Of a stretch of 64,000 nt of DNA, positions 1 to 10,266 are shown in pieces (the stretch's first letter is position 1; each line of letters starts with the position of its first letter). The stretch comes from Euglena gracilis. Lineage: Eukaryota > Euglenida > Euglenophyceae > Euglenales. The notes below the pieces were generated by a model, which was given only the letters and a program-made list of their open reading frames with translations, did no database searches and had not been told where the DNA came from. Location of the stretch: NCBI GenBank assembly GCA_039621445.1, contig CP154957.1:14624947-14688946 (forward strand). Direction: 5' to 3'. Both the position numbers and the translations under genes were made by a program.

Positions 1-1191
1 CAATATCTGGGATTTTCAGTGGATCTAAAAAATGGTTGTTTGCTGGTGCCCTCAGCAAAACTAAAATGTATCAGAAAAGAGTTGGGAAAATTTGTCACCC
101 AAGACAACATGTCCTGCAGGAAGGCAGCTGCAATTTTGGGGCAGCTGAGAAGTTTCCTCACAGCCCTCCCTTGCCTGAGGGCTTTCACAGACAAACTGGT
201 ACAATTCACAGACCAGCACACCAGGATGGGTTGGGACCAGAAAATCCCCATTCCCAAAGATGTCAAACAGCAGGTTCTAGAAGTAGGAAACTTATTAAGG
301 TCCTGGGAGGGAAGAAAATTTCAAAACAAATGTCCTGTGAGAGAAATTCATTCAGACTCCTCCACTCAAGGGTGGGGGGCTCTGGACCTGACCACTGGTC
401 AAAAAGTTCAAGAGTTCTGGAGATCAGAAATGGGCCTGCACATAAACATCAAGGAATTAAAAGCAGCTGTGGCAGCTACAAAAAGTTTAGCAAAGTCAGG
501 GGAAAATGTCCTGCTAACAGTAGACAATCAAGTAGCTTACAGCTACTTAAGAAAAGGGGGGGGAAGGAAATCCCCCTTCAACACAATTTTGAGACCCTTT
601 TTGCAGTGGTGTCACATAAACCAAGTAAATGTGATTCCAAACTGGGTCAAGTCAGAAGACATGCTAGCAGATGGCATTTCAAGGTGGGAAAAGGACAGGG
701 GGGACTACACCCTAAAAAAGTCTGTGTTTCTGCACATCTTGAGAATTTTCTCCTCAAACAATTTTTTCCCCAAAGTGGACATGTTTGCCAGCCCAGGAAA
801 CGCACAACTGCCACAGTTTGTCAGCAGATGGCCTCATCACCAGGCCATAGCTGTGAATGCCCTGGAGTGCCCACTGGAAAAATTTGGGGAGGTTTATGCA
901 AACCCCCCCTGGACATTAATCTTACCATGGTTGGTGAGATTGAGGAACAACCCTCAGCTGACTTGTCTGATGGTGGTTCCCTTCTGGGTTGGGAGTGTGT
1001 GGTGGCCCCTGTTAACAAGAATGATCGTAAGAAAGAGCCCTGTGATTCAGATTCAACCTCAATGGGGGTTGTTCCAAAACTGCCTGGGGGAGATCATGCC
1101 CCCCACCAGATGGCCCCTCCTCTGTGTGCTGTTATCAGGGAGGGTTTACAAAGAAAACAAGTTCCACCTGAAAATATCACATTGTATTTGA
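1..1191 (+). CDS. DIRS-like retrotransposon RT/RNase H protein with DAM-like module, 5' truncated by the window
   Basis: The frame is open from base 1, so the N-terminal reverse transcriptase lies outside the window. An RNase H domain follows: acidic residues in HSDSSTQGWGA, in IKELKAA, in LTVDNQ and in EDMLADGISRW. Downstream is a block with VDMFASPGNAQLP and YANPPW, the layout of the DAM-like (N6-adenine methyltransferase-like) module found after RNase H in DIRS elements. The next ORF is in another frame, overlaps the end of this one and encodes a tyrosine recombinase, the normal DIRS order. Family assignment is from these motifs; whether the methyltransferase-like part is catalytic is unknown. 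Confidence 0.8.
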   Translation, partial: QYLGFSVDLKNGCLLVPSAKLKCIRKELGKFVTQDNMSCRKAAAILGQLRSFLTALPCLRAFTDKLVQFTDQHTRMGWDQKIPIPKDVKQQVLEVGNLLRSWEGRKFQNKCPVREIHSDSSTQGWGALDLTTGQKVQEFWRSEMGLHINIKELKAAVAATKSLAKSGENVLLTVDNQVAYSYLRKGGGRKSPFNTILRPFLQWCHINQVNVIPNWVKSEDMLADGISRWEKDRGDYTLKKSVFLHILRIFSSNNFFPKVDMFASPGNAQLPQFVSRWPHHQAIAVNALECPLEKFGEVYANPPWTLILPWLVRLRNNPQLTCLMVVPFWVGSVWWPLLTRMIVRKSPVIQIQPQWGLFQNCLGEIMPPTRWPLLCVLLSGRVYKENKFHLKISHCI

Positions 1192-2312
1192 ACAGTCTGA
1201 AAAGTTTGAACAGGTATGAAAAAGGATTTCAGGCTCTGTGGAGTTTGTGTGTGCAGGGAGGGGTGCAACCCCCTTTGATGACAGTGGATGAGACAGCCAG
1301 CTGGATTTTGAAACTGGCCCAGGACTCCCCTCATCAAGCAAGAAATGCTTACAGTGCTGTGTTGTTGATTCCTGGGTGGGAGGCTGTGAGGTTTTCCCCT
1401 CTCATCAAAAAAGCAAAACTTCTGTGGGCTTCTGCAGGGGAAAAATATTCCACATTCTGGGATGCTAAGGATGTCATTCAGAAACTCCTTGCAACCCCCC
1501 TCAACTGGGATAGTATCCAGGAGATTCGTGACAGAACCATTCTGTCCCTGCGCCTGTTTCACTTATGCAGGTCAATAGATTTGCAAAGACTACAAAGATC
1601 AAAGTCAATTATGGGAAACAATTTCTTCATCAAGCTGAGGCGTAAAGGCCAGCTGAGAGCCAGATTCGAACAGCTCATGACATTGCCAAAATCTCTGCAG
1701 ACTGTATGTCCCACTGCTTTATTGTGCAGGTTGGTGTCTTTGACTGCCTCCCAGGGTGTGCAGGGGGGGGCCATGTTTTTATCATTAAATCCCCCATATG
1801 CACCACTGACTTCAAACAGTTTGGGTAGGATCACAAAGAATCTGCTGACCCAGTTGGGGGTACCCACATCATTTTTTGGGGCTCACAGCACCAGGGGGGC
1901 AGCAGTAAAAATGTACAAGTCTTTGGGTTTATCGTCAGAAATGGTGTGTGAGTTAGGGGGCTGGAAAAATACAGAGGCTTTTGCCAAACATTACCTCAGA
2001 TTGGGTGCAGCAAAGGCTGCTGGAGATTCGTTGGCAAAACAGTTGGTTGGAAAAAGCTTTGGGGTGCACAGAGTCCCATCGAGCCAAAGTGCGGAGCAAG
2101 GGGGGTCCAGTAGTCCCGGGGAAACCCATGACCAGGGACGGAGGGACCTCACTTGCGAAGCACAAAGGCAAGATGGGCCCACCCCCCCCTCCCCAAAAAA
2201 GGTCCACCCAGGGGGGGGGTCCACCAGGTTCCGGTTTACCGATCCAGCCAACTGCCGACGACGACCAAGCAGTAAGGGGAAGACGCGGAGCAAAAAACAC
2301 AAACAACAATAG
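1143..2312 (+). CDS. DIRS-type tyrosine recombinase (YR)
   Basis: The frame is open far upstream, but homology-like sequence begins near 1143 with a helical SAM-like N-terminal domain; the first useful ATG is 1278. The catalytic set is visible: an arginine in RDRTILSLRLFHLCRSID, HSTRG for the H-x-x-R pair, and a candidate nucleophile in FAKHYLRL. It overlaps the preceding RT/RNase H ORF in another frame, as in DIRS elements, which use a YR rather than a DDE integrase. About 80 residues after the tyrosine are low complexity and run into the terminal inverted repeat. No frameshift is visible inside the recombinase core. Confidence 0.82.
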   Translation, partial: GLQRKQVPPENITLYLNSLKSLNRYEKGFQALWSLCVQGGVQPPLMTVDETASWILKLAQDSPHQARNAYSAVLLIPGWEAVRFSPLIKKAKLLWASAGEKYSTFWDAKDVIQKLLATPLNWDSIQEIRDRTILSLRLFHLCRSIDLQRLQRSKSIMGNNFFIKLRRKGQLRARFEQLMTLPKSLQTVCPTALLCRLVSLTASQGVQGGAMFLSLNPPYAPLTSNSLGRITKNLLTQLGVPTSFFGAHSTRGAAVKMYKSLGLSSEMVCELGGWKNTEAFAKHYLRLGAAKAAGDSLAKQLVGKSFGVHRVPSSQSAEQGGSSSPGETHDQGRRDLTCEAQRQDGPTPPSPKKVHPGGGSTRFRFTDPANCRRRPSSKGKTRSKKHKQQ

Positions 2313-2401
2313 CCGGCGAGGAAAGACAGGTCCCATCTTGCCTTTGTGCTTCGCAAGTGAGGTCCCTCCGTCCCTGGTCATGGGTTTCCCCGGGACTACT
2401 G
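2108..2401. repeat. Perfect 70-bp inverted repeat at the 3' end of the DIRS-like element
   Basis: Bases 2108-2177 and 2332-2401 are exact reverse complements over 70 bp, separated by 154 bp. The left arm is read through by the recombinase ORF, whose stop (2310-2312) lies in the spacer. DIRS elements have unusual inverted or split repeats at their ends, so this probably marks the right terminus or part of its repeat system. The true outer border cannot be fixed without a second copy. Confidence 0.85.
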
Positions 2402-3703
2402 CAAGCCGCTCTGCGTGAATCCTCATCAGTCCGTTCGTTATACAACTTTACCGCTTGCCAACCTTTCCCCCCCAAAATGCCAATGAATCTGTCACGCGGT
2501 GGCGTTTGTCGGGTGAAATTTGCATTCCTGTGCGCAACACGTCTTCTCACCACGTCACCACCTCCTGAAACGGCATTTGAGTTGGGTTTTCCAAACCCAA
2601 AACTGGTGTTTTCTCGTTAGAAGTTCTTGCCTTTTGGCGCTGTTGTCCAAAGTTAAATTGGGCTGGAATCCCGCTGAATTTTGATCACTTTGACCAAAGC
2701 GGTTTCCATTTTTAAATCTGGCGGATCTGAAGTTTTTTTCCAACTTTGCAGGGAAATTGAAAACATTCTTCGCCCAGCACCTCAAACTGAATTATTTCGT
2801 GCACTCTCCTCCTTGCACGATCTTTCCAAGGATCTTTGTTTCCCCCCTCCATCTCCATTTCAAAAGGGGGAGCTGAAATTTGTGTGAGGGGGACACTTCC
2901 CGTTTCTCCTCCACCAGCCAAAAAGTCTGATCCGTACCCGATCCCAGCCTGGGGGGGGCAAAAGGGAAAAATTTCCCGTACGGAGGATTCCACCCATCTC
3001 CGACAAGATTGGCTGAAAAAAATGTGAAAACCACAGCAAAAATTTGTGGCACAAGGGAAAGCTGTCCCGTAAGGAGGATATCACCCACCTCCGACCGTTT
3101 TGGCTGAAAGTCTGCCAAAATCACAGGAAATTTCTGTGACGGGGAGAGGGAAAATTCGCTTTTTTCACTTGAAAACTGAAAGATCCTTGAGTGAGACTAC
3201 GCCTGGGTTTTTTTTGTGGGGGAAAATACGTGCCACTTTGTAAATGAGACCCTGCCCCCCTCAATAAATATTGCTGAAAATGCATGTCGTTGACAAAAAC
3301 TGTGGGGAGTCTTGAAAAAATTCCAGAAAATTCTGGGTCCTCGTCCTAATTCGTACTGAAATTGGACCAGTTGATTGTAAAAAATCTTCTCGGGTCTGAA
3401 AATTCTGTGGAAACCCCTGAAAATCTGCTGGTAATTCACTTTTCTGAAAAATCTGTGGTAATGCGACAAGTAAATTTGGCAAGAAAGATCTTTCTGAAAA
3501 ATCTGTAGATGGAATGCATTGTGGCACCTAAATTTTCCCACCTGACACTTCTGAATGCCTACAATTCTTCGGGTTCTTTAGAAGCCTTAGGGCTGTGGTT
3601 GGGGGTTGTATGCTGGCACACCATTGTCGTGTGTTGTATGTGTCCGCAGCTTCTGTACCGCGCGCTGCTTCAATACTGCTCAGCTTCGACAATGTCTTTG
3701 TTG
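2402..3703. other. No gene seen; degenerate short tandem repeats
   Basis: No ORF here has recognisable domains. Two diverged units share CCGTA(C/A)GGAGGAT followed by CACCCA(T/C)CTCCGAC near 2977-3002 and 3066-3096. Around 3400-3510 the phrase TTTCTGAAAAATCTGT recurs. The stretch is probably decayed repeat. Confidence 0.5.
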
Positions 3704-3982
3704 TTACTTCAGCTTCAACCTTCTTTCTTGTCTTTCTTCTTTGTCTTTCTTCGGCTTCAGCTGTCTGGCGGGCCTCGCTTTGCTGGAGGATCCGGGCAGG
3801 ACCTCCATGAAACCCCTTCCTTGGTTCGATGTTTTCGCGGACCCTTCGGCCTCAGCTGTTTTTTGAGGCGGCCGCCGGGCTTCGAAGTCATTATAATCAG
3901 TCTTTTTATTTTTGTCCTTGGGATTTTTCGATTGATCATTGAAATCCATTTTTTCTTCAAATTCTTGTTCTTGCATGCACAA
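3704..3982 (-). CDS. Small charged hypothetical protein, 92 aa
   Basis: An ATG-initiated ORF encodes a Lys/Glu/Gln-rich protein starting MCMQEQEFEEKMDFND and ending in KKDKEERQERRLKLK. Its upstream region is the ~480-bp repeat that recurs inverted at 9.5-10 kb; the related start there is quickly interrupted. It could be the N-terminal end of an ORF belonging to a dispersed element whose 5' region is that repeat. No domain is recognised and coding status is uncertain. Confidence 0.3.
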   Translation of the reverse strand: MCMQEQEFEEKMDFNDQSKNPKDKNKKTDYNDFEARRPPQKTAEAEGSAKTSNQGRGFMEVLPGSSSKARPARQLKPKKDKEERQERRLKLK

Positions 3983-4310
3983 TCAATTGACTTATTTTGT
4001 AGTTTTGTACCAGTGCATTGGTTGGGTAAAGAACACTGTGTGTGAGATTGGTTTGAAATTGGTAGGTTCGAGTGGGGACTTTCTTAGGTTAATTAGGCAA
4101 ATCCTACTGTGTAAAAATGGTCGGCCGGTCTTGAAAATTTCAAAGAATCGGCCCAGAAAAGTCAAAAAATGAGTTCAGGCCTTCAAGCCGAAACATAATC
4201 TTTTCCCTAGGTTAAATTCGACTGAAAACCAAAAAGTGGTATTTCAGTGATTTTCGGCCCCACTCAGGCAAATTTTGGCCAATTTTTGGGTTAGGATCCC
4301 TTTACAGTGT
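3812..4310 (-). repeat. ~480-bp inverted repeat, left copy
   Basis: The sequence is the diverged reverse complement (roughly 85-90% by eye) of about 9507-9990. Shared landmarks are the phrase around GGATCCTAACCC, CTTCAAGCCGAAACATAATC, the CACACACAGTGTTCTTTACCC block and CGAAGCCCGGCGGCCGCC. It may be one end of an element or an independent copy of a dispersed repeat. Confidence 0.75.
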
Positions 4311-4614
4311 GTCCCCCTCTTCGCAGCAGCTCCAATAGCTTCTCTTGGAGGTCGCTGTGCCTTTGGGTTAGTCTGCTTTTTGTGCATGAGACTAGGTGGT
4401 CACCCCATATGTCTAGGGGTTTATCACACATGGGGCAGGGGCAACTGGTGTGTTCTTGTGGTAGCCCGGGCAGGCCAAGGAACCACTTTCCCAGGAGTTG
4501 GAACTCTGTGTGGCCAAGTAGGTTTGAGTGAGCGGCCAAAGGTGAGGTTCCTAGCCAGGCCAGCGCCTTCTTGTCAAGGAGGTTCTTGCGAATGAGGTTC
4601 CCGGAAGTTCCCAT
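4291..4614 (-). pseudogene. LINE (non-LTR retrotransposon) ORF2 C-terminal fragment
   Basis: The minus-strand translation contains CPMCDKPLDIWGDHLVSC followed by a QRH motif and LLRRGGH. This C-x2-C...GDH-x3-C arrangement is typical of the Cys/His-rich C-terminal part of LINE polyproteins. The fragment has no reverse transcriptase and ends where the 480-bp repeat begins. A region that would normally follow it (RPADI...AVDFT) occurs at 9991-10266 on the other strand, so pieces of the same LINE family lie at both edges of the inverted-repeat interval. Confidence 0.6.
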
Positions 4615-4668
4615 TCTTTTCCGTTCTTTTGCTTCCGTGGCTGCAGCTGATTTTGTCCTTTTTTAGTA

Positions 4669-4775
4669 ACCCCCCCCAAATAATAAACCCCCCGGTTTAT
4701 TATTTAGACACCCGAAGTCAGGGTCCAGGGAGGGGTTTATTATTTGGGGGGTTTTATTATTTGGGAAAAAATTTC
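4669..4775. repeat. G/C-bordered palindromic MITE-like element, AAATAATAAACC family
   Basis: Starts after TA with a C run and CAAATAATAAACC, and ends in GGTTTATTATTTGGG followed by a second inverted partner phrase. The centre holds CCGAAGTCAGGGTCC, which matches the second copy at about 4.97-5.07 kb. No coding capacity. Confidence 0.6.
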
Positions 4776-4968
4776 GAAGTCAAAAATTAGACCCGAAAAC
4801 CCCTCCACAGGCTCCAATTGTCACTTTTTTGGCATTTTTGGGGCTTTTTTGATAACTGGGTGCTTTTTTGGCATTTTTTCTGCACCAATTTGATCCATTT
4901 TGGTGATTTTTTTTGCAACATTTCTACTAATTTTTGGCTCTTTTTTCCTTTGCCCTCACACCTGCCAG

Positions 4969-5073
4969 AGGGGGGGGTTTATTATTTGGGCGGCCGAAGT
5001 CGGTCCTCAGGGGGGGGGTTATTATTTGGGGGGGTTTATTATTTGGGGGGGGGGGTTTATTATTTGGGGGGGT
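4969..5073. repeat. G/C-bordered palindromic MITE-like element, second copy of the AAATAATAAACC family
   Basis: Four occurrences of G-run + TTATTATTTGGG flank a centre containing CCGAAGTCGGTCC. The right end is a G run followed by TTAA, so a TA borders it. The four-fold repetition suggests internal duplication or nested insertion of the terminal word. Confidence 0.6.
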
Positions 5074-5075
5074 TA

Positions 5076-5720
5076 ATCGTTATCCTGCGGTTCTGCTTTA
5101 TCCAGGTTTTCGATGCTTTGTTCCAATCTGCGAGGCGTAGCCCCCATTCTGATTTGCTTTTCAGGACGTCAATAGCTTCTTTGGTTCCTTGAGGGACACG
5201 CACTTGGATTTGTGGTTGGATCGAAGATCGTTCTTGATGGTGGCCATGTACTCTTTTGCTGCTGCCAGTCGCATTGGAGCCACAGTTTTGTGGGGTCCTT
5301 TTTATCCAAAACCATCTTCGCTCGTTCGAAGGAACAGTTGTGTCTTTGCCTCATCAGACTTCCGCATTCAAGGTTTATTCAGTGGCGGTTGCCCTCACCC
5401 CCCCTCAAAGTGACCACCCTGCAGACAGCACAGGACCCAAAAGTGGCCACTATGGGGGAGGGGACACTTTGGGGGGGGGGGGTCAATTGTGGGCTTCGGC
5501 GCCTTTGGCGCCAGAAGAAAGTGGCCACTTTGGGGGGGGGAACCAAATTTGCCAAAAAAATTGGCCACTCTGAGGGGGGGGGGGCACTTTGAGGGGGTGA
5601 GGGTACGATGTCCTTTGTGTTCTCCAATTGGTCTCTCATGCCCGATAAATCTGCTGCTCGAAGTGCGTATTCTACCTGCAATCTTGCAGATTTCGGCTCG
5701 GGCCACGAATTTCCAAGTTT
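5076..5720 (-). pseudogene. Coding-like remnant split by a MITE (possible LINE ORF part)
   Basis: Minus-strand translations on both sides of the MITE at 5392-5603 look like normal protein: SARLQVEYALRAADLSG with RDQLENTKDI on the upstream side, then KTQLFLRTSEDGF and MRLAAAKEYMATIKNDL downstream, with a stop between. Removing the MITE would join the two parts. I do not recognise the domain; its position suggests LINE origin. Confidence 0.4.
5392..5603. mobile_element. MITE, CCCTCACCC...GGGTGAGGG family, copy 1
   Basis: About 212 bp with ends CCCTCACCCCCCCTCAAAGTG and CACTTTGAGGGGGTGAGGG; the right end is followed by TA and the left has TG where TA is expected. The interior repeats (T)GGCCACTTTGGGG phrases around GGCGCCTTTGGCGCC. 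No ORF. The copies at 39.5 kb and 48.4 kb share ends and core. Confidence 0.75.
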
Positions 5721-5829
5721 TTGGACCCCTGTCACCCCGTGTGGGGGGGAGGCTCAGTGAAACCTTGTCCTGTGACTACTTCAGCTTTGGTGGAGCTGAA
5801 TTTTGTTTTGCAATCGGTTTGTAAATTGG

Positions 5830-8800
5830 AAGTGGTGGCGGCGTCCGGGGGCTCACTCCCCCGCACCGCTGTGGTGGCGGTGCAGGGGGGCCCAGCAGCA
5901 GCCAGCACAACGAGCACAACCCCACCCAGGAGCTATGGGTTGGGACTGAGCTATGGGTTGGGAGCACGGTTGGGACATGAAGTGACGAGAAGGCCTGGGT
6001 TGGGACCTGAAGGAACGAGGAGAAGCCCAGAGAGAGTGAGTGGGTTGGTTCTTCAAATTTTTCAAATTTCCCCCCCGTCGCTCCCTACTCGGGCAAACTA
6101 GGCCCAGAGGTAGGGGGAGCGGCTTTTTTGGGAAACAGTGCTGGAGTGGTGGTCTTGCCCAAAGGGGAGGAGTACCATAAGGTAGTCTCTACCCCCTGTT
6201 GGCAAAGCCACACTTTGCACGTTCCCGTTACCCAACCCACAACAGTTTTTACCCCCCTCACTCTGTTTTATGGTTCCCCCAGAATGGTGGATTTTCCTTC
6301 CGTAAGTTTGGAAGTAACAGCCTCACAAACAACACCCCGTTTGTTTGCCCCCCAGCTAAGCGTGTTGGAATTTCCCGTTGAAACACACGAAAAATTTTCA
6401 TTCTGTGATGGCCCTGGTGCAAAAATTGCTCGCAGGGATGGGGGCAGGGGTAGGGATGATGGGGGATGGCAACGTTTTTGGTTTCCAGATTTCAATTTTT
6501 ATTTGTAGCCCATTTTGGGACATGGTCGAAAAAGAGGCAAAAATCAACAGTTTTTCAGGTCACAGGTCTGAATTTTCTTTTCGTTGGCAGATTTTTACAA
6601 CCAAACTGTCCAGAATTTCAACAACATTTTTTGGGGATCATTGGAAACATTTTGAGACAGAATTTTTGACGATTCACAAATTTGCCAAATCTCATGTCAT
6701 GTGCAAAGACGGGAATTTCCCCAGATTTTTCACAAAGAAAGGAGGAATGAAAGCCAAAACGAAGAAGTAATCAGAAAGGAGTTGGCAAGGGACAAAATTT
6801 CGCTTCTTTCACTCAATAGGTGGTCATTTGGACAAAACTTACTGTTTTCCCCCAGCGATTTTCATTTCCCCCCCGCTCAAATCGTGAGAATGACACAAGG
6901 ATTTTTTGATCAAACGGTGAGGGGATGGAATTTAAAGGGCCAGGTGCTCCCCCATGAAACGAGTCAACCCGATTGGAAGGGGGGGGGAACAAAATCATTC
7001 AGAAAACGCGGAACAAGAATTTTTCTCGGAATTTTGCCAGAAATCCTCAAGAAGGGGGGGCGTTACAAAAACATCTTCAGATGTGAAAGAAGCACCGCTC
7101 CAAAACCCCAACTACACAACCTGTGTAATCAGAGCACCGTGTAAGTGTTGTGGTGAGGTTGGGAAGAATGCCTCTAACTGTTGGACAAAAATTCTGGATG
7201 CAAATCAAGCTCTCCCCACACCCAGTTTTGGGCCCCATGCCCATGGGGGGGGAGGACGAGGCGGGGGGGGGGGGGGGGGGGGACAACCAATTTTAATGAC
7301 AAAGGTTGGGAATCTGCCCAAGGAAAAACTGGTGGCCAACGTTCAGGGGCTACATTTTTGTTCAAGTGCCCCCAGCGCAAAATTTGTTTCAGAAAATATT
7401 TGCGCCACATATGCCGATTCTCGCACAAAAATGACACTTTCCAACACCCAATTTTTACAACCACCCACAATTTTTATAAAAATCCCCCGAAACGGCCTTA
7501 TGAAGGACCGTGAATTTTTGAAAGGGCTGATTTTTTTGAATGTTGATTTTTGTCGTTGCAGTCGTCTTGACTACAAAATGCCCACTCGTATATGGGGAAT
7601 GGTGGAGGGTTTGCCAAACCGTTTGTGGCCGGGTTTTTGGTGCAAGTTCACCGTCCCCGGGCCCAAAAGACTTTTTTACCGTTTTGGTGGAACCATTTTT
7701 GGTTGGACGTCACATAAAAAAATACCGAGTCCCAGATTTGGTCATTTTTCACGTTGACGGGAAGGAGGAAAGTCATATTCTAAAGGGAGACAGTTTGGTG
7801 TTGGTCCCCAGGGTACCACTCCACGAATAACACATGATGAAAGCGAATTTGGTATTTGGATAAACCACAGATTTTGGGAAACGGTGGTGGAAGTGGACAG
7901 TTTCTGGTGGAAAAGGAAGAGGGGAGGGTTGACATGCATTTTGAACCCCCTCAATTCCCTAAGTGGAAAAAGTGAATTATTTTAATTTTCTTCCACCAGT
8001 TTGTGGAAAGAGAATAAAAAATGGGTTGAACGGTCGACCAATTACAATTCTGAGTCTGCCGATTTTACCCGAGGCAGAAAATGTGACGGTTTAATTGCGC
8101 AAGTGTGGGAGGTGGAATTTATTCAATTTCACGGGTTCTGTTGTGTGGAAGAAAGGAATAACGTTGGAATGAACAAAATTGGGATGAGCCCCACTCATTT
8201 GGAGGCGAGTGAGTGGGGGGCGTTCCAACGAAAAGTCGATGTGTTGTACCGACATAATTTCAGGGAATTTAAAGGTGTTATTTACGGAGGGGAAGTGAAA
8301 TCCAACCCCCCCCCCCGGCCGTAAAGGACGGTGTGCAGGATTTTCAGACAATTTTGGGAAAGAAATTTGCCCAGGCATGGGACCTGGCCGACGATTTTGT
8401 CGGTAAGGCTCCCGTAGGCACCCCCCAGGTAATTCTAGGTTCGGAGGAACAATTTTTTGGAATGGCAAGGGGGTGAGAATTTCACAGATTTGGACCTGCT
8501 TTTTGAAAAGCAAAAGGTGGACAGATTTTGCAAGCACATTTTTTCTATAAGAGGTGGAAATTTTGGGCCAAGGTGTGAGAGACGGCCAGGGAGGGCACGG
8601 GGTTGATGTGACCCCCCCCCCCCACAAAAACGGCCGTAAGTCACATTCCCGTTACGTTTGTTGGAAAAGTGATGAATTGTCATTGCGGGGAACCAATACC
8701 GCGGTTTGCGGGGCTGTTTTCGTTGTTTCTGATTTTTGGTGTTTGGTTGCGACAAGCAACAGATCACGACATTCAACAATCCCCCCAACCAAAAAGCTGC

Positions 8801-9506
8801 AGCGTTCCAAAGAAAGAGGGTAATTTTCTCCTCAAAAAGGGACTAAGAAAAACCCCAACAACAAAAAAGGGATCCCAACCAACAAAAAAAAGGAGTTTAC
8901 TCCTTGTGAGAAAGAATCCCTAACGGAAGGCCAGCCTAACAATTAAAAAAAAACCTGAAGCCTAACAACCAGATATCTTGAATGACGGTTGGTCAAAAAA
9001 TGGTTCGCAAGGGTTGGAAACGCAAAACCATGCCCAGGCCCCTTTCGAAGTTGCAACCCGACCAGCCTCTGGCCCGCAAAGTGTCATTCTAAACATGAGT
9101 GTCGTGTGGTGTTTGGGGATAAAAAACCGCATACCATATTGTGAGTGTGAACACACGACAACACACACGCGCTGTGGGCCGTGGTGGCGAAGGAGCGCGG
9201 CATGAGGCGGCGGGCAGCGGCGGCGGCACCGCACCGTTGCTACGCACCGTGATCCCCACCGTTGCACCACGTTTGCGTTGCACCGTTGCACCATTCCCCC
9301 GGGGTGCGGTGTGGCCTTTTAGGGCGACCCCCCCCCACCGTTACTTTCACGGGGTGGCTTTTTGGGCTGCCCCCCACTCTCGTTGCTCTTACCAACCGCA
9401 CACATACGCCTTCTTTTTTTCGCAAACCAAATTGTTCCTTTCGTTCGGACCCCTTCTTTTTTTACTTTCGTTTTTAAAATCTCCCCGAGATTTTTCTAAG
9501 TGGGGG
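5830..9506. other. Unclassified interior between the two ~480-bp inverted repeats
   Basis: I recognise no conserved enzyme here. It is AT- and G-run-rich, with a G run of roughly 20 near 7264-7281 and repeated GGGTTGGGA phrases around 5936-6003. Several overlapping plus-strand ORFs look partly protein-like, but none carries a transposase, polymerase or protease motif. It may be the body of an unknown element or decayed repeats that happen to lie between two copies of another repeat. Confidence 0.4.
6954..7757 (+). CDS. Hypothetical ORF with a degenerate zinc-knuckle-like motif
   Basis: The translation includes CKCCGEVGKNASNC, spaced like a CCHC knuckle (C-x2-C-x4-H-x4-C) with Lys at the histidine position, followed by a Gly-run from the homopolymer. 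A retroelement nucleic-acid-binding protein is one reading; chance is another. It overlaps alternative ORFs and no other domain is visible. Confidence 0.2.
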   Translation: MKRVNPIGRGGEQNHSENAEQEFFSEFCQKSSRRGGVTKTSSDVKEAPLQNPNYTTCVIRAPCKCCGEVGKNASNCWTKILDANQALPTPSFGPHAHGGGGRGGGGGGGGQPILMTKVGNLPKEKLVANVQGLHFCSSAPSAKFVSENICATYADSRTKMTLSNTQFLQPPTIFIKIPRNGLMKDREFLKGLIFLNVDFCRCSRLDYKMPTRIWGMVEGLPNRLWPGFWCKFTVPGPKRLFYRFGGTIFGWTSHKKIPSPRFGHFSR

Positions 9507-9990
9507 AGTGTAAAAGGGTCCTAACCCAAAAATTGGCCAAAATTTGCCTGAGTGGGGCCGAAAATCACTGAAACACCACTTTTTGGTTTTAAGTCGAATT
9601 TAACCTAGGGAAAAGATTATTATGGTTCGGCTTGAAGGCCTGAACTCAATTTCTGACCTTGCTGGGCGAAATCTTTGAAGTTTTCAAGACCGGCCGACCA
9701 ATTTTCCAACGTAGGATTTGCCTTATTTCCCTAATTAACCTAAGAAAGTCCCCACTCGAACCTACCAATTTCAAATCAATCTCACACACAGTGTTCTTTA
9801 CCCAACCAATGCACTGGTACAAAACTACAAAAAAATTAATTGATTGTGCATGTAAGAGCAATAATTTGAAGAAAAAAGGATTTCAATGATGAATCGAAAA
9901 TAAATGACTTCGAAGCCCGGCGGCCGCCGAAAAAAAACAGCCGAAGCCGAAGGATCCGCGAAAAAGGTCGAGCCAAGGAAGGGGATTCAA
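9507..9990 (+). repeat. ~480-bp inverted repeat, right copy
   Basis: Diverged reverse complement of 3812-4310, continuing to about GGAAGGGGATTCAA. The small ORF of the left copy is broken here shortly after its ATG region. Immediately downstream the sequence becomes LINE C-terminal coding. Confidence 0.75.
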
Positions 9991-10266
9991 CCGAACACAA
10001 AACGAACTGGCACTCCCAGGAAACGACAGACCGGCTGATATCTTGATGTATCGTTGGTAAGGACCAAACGTTGCTGTGGACTTTACATGTGTTCATCGAC
10101 TACGTCTCAGTGAGAACGTAACAACGCCTGAAGAAGCCAAGACAATCCTCAAGCAAGCAGAAGACCAAAAGAATCACCAAATATGAGCAACAATGCTCAA
10201 GGGTTGGATTGAAACTGATCCCCGCAGTAACACACCCATGGAGTGGATGGACAGGCAAGGGAACTG
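9991..10266 (+). pseudogene. LINE ORF2 C-terminal remnant, part A (interrupted by the gypsy element)
   Basis: Translation gives NELALPGNDRPADILMYRW and AVDFTCVHRLRLSENVTTP, a pattern typical of the far C-terminus of LINE polyproteins (RPADI...AVDxT). Stops are present. The frame THPWSGWTGKGT runs to the insertion point and continues in part B at 23,395 once the gypsy element and one copy of its target duplication are ignored. Confidence 0.55.

Noticed and set aside
5719-6101. Gly/Pro-rich ORFs near 5.8-6.1 kb
   Set aside because: Driven by GGGTTGGGA repeats; both strands are open for the same reason.
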